Assembly (NCBI GenBank): GCA_025361385.1
Contig: JANYAJ010000094.1
Location: forward strand, 1-6,439
Direction of reading: 5' to 3'
DNA length: 6,439 bases
Origin: Nitrospira sp.
Lineage (GTDB): Bacteria; Nitrospirota; Nitrospiria; Nitrospirales; Nitrospiraceae
The position numbers and the translations under genes were made by a program. The stretch's first letter is position 1; each line of letters begins with the position of its first letter. The notes below the pieces were generated by a model, which was not told the DNA's origin, searched no databases, and saw only the letters and a program-made list of their open reading frames with translations. Shown here piece after piece: positions 1 through 5,526 of this stretch.

Positions 1-47
1 CCCATTGCGCGTGTCCAACGAGGGTCTTCTGATTCTTCACCTTTCCC

Positions 48-147
48 AGAGGGGGCAGGCAGATTGTTCTTCACTGCGCGCATCGAGCGACCACTGCTTC
101 ATCGTGGGGGCTCTGCGAGCAAGAAGAACAGTCTGCCTACCCCCTCT
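48..147. repeat. Long inverted repeat (hairpin 1) upstream of the SRAP gene
   Basis: The arms 48-71 and 124-147 are reverse complements at 22 of 24 positions and enclose about 52 bases. The left arm begins AGAGGGGGCAGG and ends TTGTTCTT; the right arm begins AAGAACAG. One of the two non-Watson-Crick positions is T·G (64/131) and the other is C·A (56/139). A further 9-base inverted match, TTCCCAGAG at 43-51 with CTCTGGGAA at 173-181, links this hairpin to the edge of the next one. No gene is visible in the loop. It could be a small palindromic mobile or REP-like element, or a transcript-end structure for a gene left of the window. Confidence 0.7.
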
Positions 148-176
148 CTCCTCCTAGCTCACTGGTTCACCTCTCT

Positions 177-274
177 GGGAATGGCACCCGTGCTGATCCC
201 CCTGCGGCCGTCGAACGAGCACATTCTGATCGTGCGCGTTCCGGGAGCAAGGGATCAGCATGGGTGTCATTCCC
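177..274 (+). repeat. 98-nt near-continuous hairpin in the SRAP leader
   Basis: Outer arms 177-200 and 251-274 pair at 22 of 24 positions. Both exceptions (G184/T267 and G190/T261) are G·T, so a plus-strand RNA would pair over all 24 positions. Inner stems continue: TGC 203-205 with GCA 247-249, CCG 208-210 with CGG 242-244, and 213-222 with 232-241 (9 of 10), closing on a 9-base loop. The structure ends 33 bases before the SRAP start at 308. It includes an AAGGGA Shine-Dalgarno-like stretch at 249-254 and the upstream ATG at 260, so it would bury that start in RNA. It may be a leader RNA structure or a small palindromic element; the sequence alone does not decide. Confidence 0.7.
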
Positions 275-307
275 TCTCCTCTCGGCCTTATGCTACCCTC
301 CCCTCCC

Positions 308-982
308 ATGTGTGGACGCTTTACCCAAACGGCCTCGCCAGCGGTGATCGCGGAACAGTTTGGCGTTGCGGTCCCTCCCCTGTTCACGCCCCGCTACAAC
401 ATTGCCCCCTCACAACCGGTTGCTGCGATCCGGATCGAGCCTGGGACGGCCACCCGTCAGTTGGTGCAGTTGCGCTGGGGCCTGATCCCCTCCTGGGCCA
501 AGGACCCGAAGATCGGGCATCAGTGCATCAATGCCAAGGCTGAGACCGTGGCGGAGAAGCCTTCGTTTCGTGCCGCCTTCAAAGCCCGACGCTGTCTCGT
601 GATTGCGACGGGGTTCTATGAATGGCAGGTCCAAGGGCGGGCGAAGCAGCCGATGTGGATCGGCTTGAAGAGTCACCGCCCCTTTGCCTTTGCCGGCCTG
701 TGGGAACAGTGGCAACCTCCGGAAGGAACGGCCATCGAATCCTGTACGATCCTCACGACGGACCCGAACGAGTTGCTGCGGCCGATTCACAACCGGACGC
801 CGGTGATTCTGGCGCCCACGTCCTACGACCAATGGCTCGACCCGACCGTCCAACAGGCCGCAACGCTGCAAACTCTGCTTCGTCCCTACCCGGGTGAAGA
901 ACTCCAGGCTTACGCCGTGAGTACGCTCGTGAACAATCCGAGACATGATGCTCCGGACTGTCTTGAACCTCTTTCGACATAG
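308..982 (+). CDS. SRAP-domain protein (SOS response-associated peptidase, YedK/HMCES family)
   Basis: This 224-residue protein belongs to the SRAP family, which recognises abasic sites in single-stranded DNA and forms a stable DNA-protein crosslink through the alpha-amino group and thiol of an N-terminal cysteine. Numbered from the ATG at 308, all signature residues fall where the family has them: Cys2 in MCGRF, RYNIAPSQ at 29-36, Asn75 in INAKAET, Glu105 in GFYEW, and His161 in PIHNRTPVIL. Length is normal for the family. The same frame stays open to an ATG at 260, which has a better Shine-Dalgarno (AAGGGA at 249-254). However, a 16-residue extension would cover the catalytic Cys, so 308 is chosen although no clear ribosome site precedes it. 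It is alone on the plus strand and convergent with the antitoxin gene. No SOS box was recognised. Family assignment is near certain; the start is inferred from chemistry. Confidence 0.95.
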   Translation: MCGRFTQTASPAVIAEQFGVAVPPLFTPRYNIAPSQPVAAIRIEPGTATRQLVQLRWGLIPSWAKDPKIGHQCINAKAETVAEKPSFRAAFKARRCLVIATGFYEWQVQGRAKQPMWIGLKSHRPFAFAGLWEQWQPPEGTAIESCTILTTDPNELLRPIHNRTPVILAPTSYDQWLDPTVQQAATLQTLLRPYPGEELQAYAVSTLVNNPRHDAPDCLEPLST

Positions 983-1018
983 CAGGATGCTGAAAAGGGA
1001 GGCGGGGTGGCGGAGAGG

Positions 1019-1110
1019 GTCTGTCTGGTCTATCTCGTTTGTCTGGTTGGTTGAACTGAAAAAATCAAAGAAACCAAAGAAACTAGATAGACCAGACAAA
1101 CCAGACAGAC
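1019..1110 (+). repeat. 9-bp-periodic inverted repeat element, copy 1
   Basis: The left arm is four tandem nonamers from 1020: TCTGTCTGG, TCTATCTCG, TTTGTCTGG and a diverged TTGGTTGAA. The right arm is five nonamers in the complementary sense from 1065: TCAAAGAAA, CCAAAGAAA, CTAGATAGA, CCAGACAAA, CCAGACAGA. The ends pair perfectly over 10 bases (1019-1028 with 1101-1110), and the repetition allows several other pairing registers. It fills the space between the convergent SRAP and antitoxin genes, where it could end transcription from either side. A purine-rich stretch (990-1018) precedes it. The short open frames crossing it (Leu-Ser-Arg or Asp-Gln-Thr triplets) are by-products of the 9-bp period. 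Confidence 0.85.
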
Positions 1111-1127
1111 GCGCGCGGCGCCATACT

Positions 1128-1445
1128 CTAAGCAGCCCGGTGAGTGTTCGGCCCTGGCTCCAGGATAATATCGAGTCGCCCTCCGCAGGCACGGACGATC
1201 CTCTGAAGCGTACGGAGTTCGTAGCGATCGTACTCCGCGTTTTCGTAACGGCTGATGGCTGAGGCCGTGGTCTTCGCTCGCTGCGCCACTTGTGCCTGAG
1301 TGAGTCCCGCCTCTTGGCGCAGCCGAGAGAGCTGCTCGCCGATTGCCAACTTCTGTACTTCCTCTTCAAATCCTTTGCGGAATTTTGGACTCGCCAGCTT
1401 TCTCTCTATCCACCCCTTGCTCGCTCGCGCCGCCTTAGCTTTCAT
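1128..1445 (-). CDS. Xre/HigA-like helix-turn-helix antitoxin
   Basis: This 105-residue protein has a Cro/C1-type DNA-binding domain at about residues 36-71 (IGEQLSRLRQEAGLTQAQVA, then TTASAISRYENAEYDRYELR). The tail LQRIVRACGGRLDIILEP is typical of HigA-like antitoxins, which bind and neutralise a RelE-fold toxin and repress their own operon. The start ATG at 1445 has an AGGGAGA ribosome site (1453-1459) about seven bases upstream. The N-terminal 35 residues are basic and charged. The frame overlaps the end of a toxin remnant by 11 bases, the coupling usual for toxin-first higBA pairs. With the toxin broken, it survives as an orphan antitoxin or regulator. Family is clear; the partner is inferred from context. 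Confidence 0.85.
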   Translation of the reverse strand: MKAKAARASKGWIERKLASPKFRKGFEEEVQKLAIGEQLSRLRQEAGLTQAQVAQRAKTTASAISRYENAEYDRYELRTLQRIVRACGGRLDIILEPGPNTHRAA

Positions 1446-1607
1446 GCTTCACTCTCCCTTCAAAATCTTTCTTGCAGGCTTCGGCTCGGTCGATTTCTCG
1501 TTTGGGGCGTCTTCTCGCCGGTCTTCCGGAATCCATGCGTCAGGATCAGTCGCCGACCAATGAAGAAAAAACAATGTTTGAACTTGCGCAGACGGAGAGC
1601 ACGATGC
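1435..1607 (-). pseudogene. Remnant of a Gp49/HigB-like (RelE-fold) toxin, N-terminus lost and frameshifted
   Basis: Read on the minus strand from about 1607, one frame gives RKFKHCFFFIGRRLILTHGF, then RKTGEKTP. This is the C-terminal core of phage-derived Gp49/HigB-like toxins (family pattern: hydrophobic strand, basic turn, LLHGF, KxxxKTP). At the four-base G run 1504-1507 the family pattern moves to another frame: KREIDRAEACKKDFEGRVKH, ending in TAA at 1435-1437, 11 bases inside the antitoxin gene. Without the shift the first frame stops soon after at LQERF. The N-terminal half (about 50 residues) is not visible before the kinase gene ends at 1641. Two defects make a functional toxin unlikely. 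A one-base sequencing error could explain the shift but not the missing start. The upstream limit is approximate. Confidence 0.65.
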
Positions 1608-1640
1608 AGAGAGGGGCTGGGCTGGACTAGTCTGTCGGGC

Positions 1641-3752
1641 TCACGACGTCTTGCGGCCTTCCTCCGCTGGAGGTTGGGTGGCGCTCGGAGCGTGAGCGGG
1701 AGGACCTTCCACGGGCAACGTGATATGGAATGTGCTCCCCACACCCAGTTCGCTTTCAACGGTAATCGTGCCACCATGGGCATCCACCACGTCTTTCACG
1801 ATCTTCGTTCCGAGTCCGGTTCCTCCCACTTTGCGGCTGATCGCCTGGTACGTGAAGAGACTGTCCCGAACTTCGGGTGACATCCCCTTCCCCGTGTCCA
1901 CGACAGACACCACGATGTTCTTTCGCGCTTGGTCCGTATCGCCTTTCACGGTGACTGATCCGCCTGACGGGACTTCGGGAATCGCGTTGTTCACCAGATT
2001 GTAGAGGGCATTGAAGAGCCGGCTTTCGTCGGCGCGAATCACGGGGAGGTTCTCGAGCCCCTCGACGTGGAGCGCCACCTGGCTTTCATCGGCCAGGACA
2101 CGGAGGGTCGCGTACACGCTTGAGACGACGTCGGCCATGCGGCAGGGAGCAAACTGCGGGGCCCGCGTCAGGCCCTTGACGGAATCGGCGATCTCTTTGA
2201 CCCGGTCGTGGATGCGCCCGGCTCCCCGCCTGATCATCTCAATGAGTTCGTGCGTCAGATCTCGACTGGGCTTCACCTGGCTCACCGCGGGCTGCGGCAA
2301 CTTTGAGAAGCATTCGCTCAGTTCTTCTTCGAGGAGCCCTGCCCCGGTCACAATGGGCATCAGCATATTTTTCAAATCGTGGCCGATGTCTCCCAACACC
2401 CTCGCCACCTCGGCGAGCCGCTGTTCTTCCACCAGCCTGGCCTCGGTTCGTCGGAGCTCCGCTTCCGTCCGCTTGCGATCGACGAACAGCCCGACTTTGA
2501 TCCCGATGTCTGCGACCATATCGAGCACATCCTGATCCGGCTCACGGCTCTGCCGGCTGAAAAACTCCATGACGCCATACAGTGTTTCGCCTTTGCACAC
2601 GGGAAAGGCAAAGGCTCCGTGAAGGCTGGCCCTCCCCGCCATCGGACCCCGGCGAAAATCGGGGTCTGTGACGACATCCGGAATCCAGATCGGCTTTCCG
2701 GTGGCCCAGACATGACCGATGAGTCCCTCCCCTCGTTGAAATGTCCGGCCCCGGCTGTCCTCGACGAACTCGGTGGCCTCCACGTGCGGCGCATGCCACA
2801 GGTCGACGAAGCGGAGGCGTTGCTTCTGCTCTTCCATGCTCCAGAAGATGCCCAATTCCCAGTCGAGACTCTTCCCGATTGCTTGGAGGATGGGCTGACC
2901 GATGTCGTTCAATGTCGCCGACTCGGCCAGGACCCTGGTCACGGCATATTCTGCGGCCAGACGCCGTCCCGACCGCTTGGTCTCAGCCAGCGCTTTTCGC
3001 AGGTCGCTGACCATCCGCACATAGCCGCGGCTCACATAGGTGAGCGCGAGCACGTAGGCGGCGACTCGCACGAAGTGCCAGGTCCACCATTCACTCTCCC
3101 ACGGGGTAGAAAACAGGAACATCGTTTCGGCCAAGCCGAACAAGATCGCCAGGGTCGCCAAGAGTCGATGTTCCGGTCTGCCGCTGCGGCCGGACTCGAG
3201 CCAAAATCCTACTGCTCCGGCAAGGAACAAGACGGTGGCGAGCCCGTTCATCGCAAGGGCAATCGGCGCAAAGTGGTCCTGCACTGTGAATCGGGGCAAT
3301 TGCCGGGGAAAGGCGACGACGAGAATCCCGAAGGCGATCGTCCCGCCGATGACAAGATAGGGAATCAGTTCTCTGGTCCGCTTCCCGATCATCCCCGGCG
3401 GATGCCACACAAACGAGAAGGCCAGGCCCCCGAGGAGACTGGCTGCACTGCGCAACAGCACGAAGCCCTGATCGGGAGCGGAGACGGCGTGAAACCCTTC
3501 GAGTATCCCCATTCCCAGTAAACCACTCGCCACCCCCTGGAGCCTCTCATCACCCCACTCCGCTTTCCGCGCGAGCAAGACCAGGCCCATCAGGACCGCC
3601 GCCAACCCTCCCAACGCTTCCACGGTCGAATGAAGCGGGACATGGACCCACATGTGATTGGGGAACAGAGATCGGACGACCAGGCCGAACAGGCACGCTG
3701 TCGCGATCATCCAGACGAGGAAGAGATCTTGCGCCGAGGGTTTGCGTTTCAT
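1641..3752 (-). CDS. Membrane-anchored GAF-domain sensor histidine kinase (orphan)
   Basis: This 703-residue protein should autophosphorylate on a histidine and pass the phosphate to a response regulator. Residues 10-242 hold about eight hydrophobic segments (near 10-30, 41-60, 73-90, 98-117, 129-147, 160-183, 196-214 and 225-242). This looks like a MASE3-type membrane sensor, but that is a guess from topology. A GAF domain follows at about 268-425 (GEGLIGHVWATGKPIWIPDV, then FAFPVCKGETLYGVMEFFS), then a short coiled linker. The H-box is GDIGHDLKN with His458, with an Asn/Pro-containing region after it. The ATPase domain has an N-box (NALYNLVNNA, 581-590), a G1 box (VVDTGKGM, Asp619) and a G2 box (GGTGLGTKIVKD). 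The Pro/Ala-rich tail (683-703) is dispensable-looking. The ATG at 3752 has GGTGAG six bases upstream. No response regulator gene is adjacent, so its partner and signal are unknown. Confidence 0.92.
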   Translation of the reverse strand: MKRKPSAQDLFLVWMIATACLFGLVVRSLFPNHMWVHVPLHSTVEALGGLAAVLMGLVLLARKAEWGDERLQGVASGLLGMGILEGFHAVSAPDQGFVLLRSAASLLGGLAFSFVWHPPGMIGKRTRELIPYLVIGGTIAFGILVVAFPRQLPRFTVQDHFAPIALAMNGLATVLFLAGAVGFWLESGRSGRPEHRLLATLAILFGLAETMFLFSTPWESEWWTWHFVRVAAYVLALTYVSRGYVRMVSDLRKALAETKRSGRRLAAEYAVTRVLAESATLNDIGQPILQAIGKSLDWELGIFWSMEEQKQRLRFVDLWHAPHVEATEFVEDSRGRTFQRGEGLIGHVWATGKPIWIPDVVTDPDFRRGPMAGRASLHGAFAFPVCKGETLYGVMEFFSRQSREPDQDVLDMVADIGIKVGLFVDRKRTEAELRRTEARLVEEQRLAEVARVLGDIGHDLKNMLMPIVTGAGLLEEELSECFSKLPQPAVSQVKPSRDLTHELIEMIRRGAGRIHDRVKEIADSVKGLTRAPQFAPCRMADVVSSVYATLRVLADESQVALHVEGLENLPVIRADESRLFNALYNLVNNAIPEVPSGGSVTVKGDTDQARKNIVVSVVDTGKGMSPEVRDSLFTYQAISRKVGGTGLGTKIVKDVVDAHGGTITVESELGVGSTFHITLPVEGPPAHAPSATQPPAEEGRKTS

Positions 3753-3900
3753 TGTCCACTCACCAGTTCGGCAACGCTCAACACAATGTGTCGGGGACCT
3801 TACGACGGGATGGCAGGAACGTCAAGCCGAGGGCCAGACGTGCTGTGCGAATTTCAGCGCGCGAGAGAAACGACTGAGGAACGCCCGACGAGAAAGAAGA

Positions 3901-4035
3901 GTGGTTCATCTGGTCTATCTCGGCTGTCTCGTTTGTCTGGTTGGTCGAGTTGGTCGGGTGGAAAACTCTACCAGAAAAACCAAAGACACCAGAGCAACCA
4001 GAAAGATCAGAGAGACAAGACAGACCCACTGAACC
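3901..4035 (+). repeat. 9-bp-periodic inverted repeat element, copy 2
   Basis: This is the longest copy. Left-arm nonamers start at 3905: TTCATCTGG, TCTATCTCG, GCTGTCTCG, TTTGTCTGG, TTGGTCGAG, TTGGTCGGG. Right-arm nonamers run 3971-4024: CCAGAAAAA, CCAAAGACA, CCAGAGCAA, CCAGAAAGA, TCAGAGAGA, CAAGACAGA. The outermost pairing is GGTTCA 3903-3908 with TGAACC 4030-4035. It shares TCTGGTCTATCTCG (3909-3922) with copies 1 and 3, and GTTTGTCTGGTTGGT (3930-3944) with copy 1. It lies upstream of the kinase gene and downstream of pal, both minus-strand. Bases 3753-3900 between the kinase start and the element hold no gene; the last 40 are purine-rich, like the lead-ins of the other copies. Confidence 0.85.
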
Positions 4036-4077
4036 AGGAGTCGAGGCCGGAGCAGGACCAGCGAGATGGGCAGGCGG

Positions 4078-4116
4078 ATAACCGGGACAGCCCCTAGCCT
4101 GGGCCGTCTCGGTTAT
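4078..4116 (-). terminator. Strong hairpin beyond pal, possible terminator without a T-tract
   Basis: ATAACCG at 4078-4084 pairs with CGGTTAT at 4110-4116, and the stem continues inward with one G·T and one mismatch to GCCC 4090-4093 / GGGC 4101-4104, closing on a 7-base loop. It starts 35 bases after the pal stop codon in the direction of pal transcription. The minus strand after it is not T-rich, so it is not a classical intrinsic terminator. It may protect a 3' end or assist Rho. Confidence 0.5.
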
Positions 4117-4150
4117 GCTCTATCTGTGAGCAGCCAATCAATCGCCGGCG

Positions 4151-4744
4151 TCATGGCCTGACGACAAGATGGCCTCGCCGGTTCTGCTGATAACAGGTCT
4201 CGGAACGGTCTCGACAAAACGGGCGCTCTTTGCCGTAGGACACGACGGTGAAGCGCTCAGGCTTAATCCCGAGTTCCATCAGATAATTGCGGACTGACTT
4301 GGCCCGCTTCTCCGCCAGCACGAAATTATAGGTGGTGCTGCCCCGGTCATCGCAGTGCCCTTCCACCTTCAGCTGGACCGCTGGATGCGTGCGCAGCCAC
4401 TCGGCATCCCGGCTGAGCGCCTGCCGCCCCTCATCATCGATGTTCCAGCTATCGTAGCCAAAAAAGACATCACGAAGGCCGGCTGTCGCCGTCGCGGTTT
4501 GTTCTGCTCGCATTTGGTCCATCTGCCGTTTCGCGGTAGCCGGGTCCACCTTGGTGATGGCCATGCCAGGGCCTGGCCGTTCTGTGCCGGGAAGATCGGT
4601 CATGGACGTGCTGGGCATGCTGTCGATCGGTGCGGGGTAGGCGGTGCTCCCGTCCGATCGGCCGGCTTTGCTTGAGCAGCCCGCGCTCCACAGCACCAGA
4701 CAACTGATAGCCAGTAGGCTGATCATTCGAACATCACGATTCAT
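4151..4744 (-). CDS. pal: Peptidoglycan-associated lipoprotein Pal (OmpA-domain)
   Basis: This 197-residue outer-membrane lipoprotein binds peptidoglycan and, in the Tol-Pal system, helps keep the envelope together during division. A basic N-terminus and hydrophobic stretch (8-20) lead to a signal peptidase II site at SAGC, with Cys23 as the lipidated residue; the -3 position is Ser rather than the usual Leu. A Ser/Pro/Thr-rich linker follows. The OmpA_C domain spans about 92-195, with VEGHCDDRGSTTYN, LAEKRAKSVRNYL, VVSYGKERP and QQNRRGHLVV, all matching Pal. The ATG at 4744 is chosen because a perfect AAGGAGGT (4749-4756) sits five bases before it; an in-frame TTG at 4762 lies upstream of that site. 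Cys131 sits where Pal often has Ala or Thr, and Cys177/Cys184 could form a disulfide. No tolQRAB or ybgF gene is adjacent, so it is outside the usual cluster. Confidence 0.9.
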   Translation of the reverse strand: MNRDVRMISLLAISCLVLWSAGCSSKAGRSDGSTAYPAPIDSMPSTSMTDLPGTERPGPGMAITKVDPATAKRQMDQMRAEQTATATAGLRDVFFGYDSWNIDDEGRQALSRDAEWLRTHPAVQLKVEGHCDDRGSTTYNFVLAEKRAKSVRNYLMELGIKPERFTVVSYGKERPFCRDRSETCYQQNRRGHLVVRP

Positions 4745-4748
4745 GCGA

Positions 4749-4756
4749 ACCTCCTT
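4749..4756 (-). promoter_or_regulatory. Shine-Dalgarno site of pal
   Basis: AAGGAGGT is a full anti-16S match with a 5-base spacer to the ATG at 4744. It is the best ribosome site in the window and it decides the pal start over the in-frame TTG at 4762. Confidence 0.8.
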
Positions 4757-4817
4757 GGTCAAAACACAATAAGGTTCCGCTCTTCTGCTCGTCGGAATTT
4801 TGCTTCTCCTGGCAGGT

Positions 4818-4846
4818 AGTGTAACTGGGTGACCGGACTAGGGCAA
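4818..4846 (-). promoter_or_regulatory. Candidate sigma-70 promoter for pal
   Basis: On the minus strand TTGCCC (4841-4846) and TACACT (4818-4823) are separated by 17 bases. Each matches the consensus hexamer at 4 of 6 positions. Transcription would start near 4811, leaving a leader of about 65 bases before the pal ATG. This is pattern matching by eye only. Confidence 0.35.
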
Positions 4847-4916
4847 TACGCGAGGTGAGGCGGACCATGCTGTCGTGCTATCGAGCGAGAAGAGCGCGGC
4901 AGGCGAGATGCGCAGG

Positions 4917-4943
4917 TCTCTCTCATTTATCTGATCTGTCTGT
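4917..4943 (+). repeat. Single-arm fragment of the 9-bp element
   Basis: Three nonamers in the left-arm sense, TCTCTCTCA, TTTATCTGA and TCTGTCTGT, follow an AGG just as in the full copies. No complementary right arm follows directly; 60 bases of purine-rich sequence lead instead to copy 3. It is likely a decayed or half-built copy of the same family. Confidence 0.6.
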
Positions 4944-5004
4944 TGAAGCGGAGCAGCGCGAGACGATGGGAAACGTGAGGCGTGAAAGGTGGGAGCGGAG
5001 ATGG

Positions 5005-5104
5005 TTTGTCTGGTCTATCTCGTCTGTCTCGTCTATCTGGTCGACCGGATAGGAAGCCCAACCAGAGATCGGATAGACCGAATGAACCAGAAGGACGAGC
5101 GACA
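5005..5104 (+). repeat. 9-bp-periodic inverted repeat element, copy 3
   Basis: Left-arm nonamers from 5005 are TTTGTCTGG, TCTATCTCG, TCTGTCTCG, TCTATCTGG and TCGACCGGA. Right-arm nonamers from 5060 are AACCAGAGA, TCGGATAGA, CCGAATGAA, CCAGAAGGA and CGAGCGACA. A near-palindrome TATCTGGTCGACCGGATA (5034-5051) lies at the left-arm end. GGTCTATC (5013-5020) pairs with GATAGACC (5072-5079). The lead-in GCGGAGATGGT closely resembles GCGGAGAGGGT before copy 1. The element lies between the pal promoter region and the 3' end of the MazF-like pseudogene. Bases 5105-5187 hold no recognisable feature. Confidence 0.85.
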
Positions 5105-5187
5105 GCGGGCTCTCATGCGGACTTGGAAGAGACCAATAGTTCTTCGAACATTGTACAGAAGTCGCGTGAAACCATGGGATGCGCCGC

Positions 5188-5526
5188 TCAGGTTCTGGCG
5201 TACCCGACGACTGAACAGAGGCCCTGCAACACACGTTGTAGCGTCAGTGGAGATATGGTGCCGAAGGTTTTCACGATGCTGCTTTATGACAGAGTAAAGA
5301 CTTTGTCGAATCTGACCCAGCAGGCTTTTGGGAGGGTGCCTTCCACCAAGTCCGCTGTCTCTACTGGTATCGCACAACTTGACTGGGCGACGGAGGTGAC
5401 TGCCAACCCGACAAAGTCAGCATGACGATCTGGTGGAGTCAAAACCATCACAGGGCGTTTCTTGGTTGACTGCAGATCCGAGAAGGGAAACGGAATGAGG
5501 ACAAGGTCGCCGGGCTTACACGGCAT
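5188..5526 (-). pseudogene. MazF/PemK-like toxin gene interrupted by an in-frame TAA
   Basis: The frame opens with GDLVLIPFPFSDL, STKKRPVMVL and VGLAVTSVAQ, the N-terminal and central pattern of MazF/PemK ribonuclease toxins (SH3-like barrel; the Arg of KKRP and the T-S pair are the usual catalytic region). After WVRFDKVFTLS at codon 80 comes TAA (5284-5286). The same frame then continues with SSIVKTFGTISPLTLQRVLQ and on to a TGA at 5188-5190, which is what the family has next. Readthrough would give 112 residues, the usual MazF length; the stop leaves 80. A single substitution from CAA, GAA or AAA explains it, and the lack of other damage points to a recent event. The ATG overlaps the antitoxin end by 11 bases. 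A truncated but active product, stop readthrough or a sequencing error remain possible. Confidence 0.75.

Noticed and set aside
64..543. A 159-codon plus-strand frame before and overlapping SRAP
   Set aside because: It crosses both hairpins and then runs out of frame with the SRAP gene, with no coding signature.
410..1369. A 319-codon minus-strand open frame spanning the SRAP gene and the spacer
   Set aside because: It runs antisense to SRAP, through the 9-bp repeat and into the antitoxin in another frame; its protein is compositionally odd and has no recognisable domain.
2379..3521. A 380-codon open frame on the plus strand inside the kinase gene
   Set aside because: It is antisense to the histidine kinase, whose domains and motifs are unmistakable; the plus-strand translation shows no family pattern and reflects GC-rich codon bias.
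3778..4029. Short frames with Asn-Gln-Thr / Asp-Gln-Ile or Leu-Ser-Arg triplet repeats over the 9-bp elements
   Set aside because: A 9-bp period automatically yields three-residue repeats in all frames on both strands. There are no ribosome sites and the three loci differ in frame ends.
3901..5104. CRISPR array
   Set aside because: The repeat unit is 9 bp, tandem and without spacers, and the arrays are inverted; no cas genes are present.
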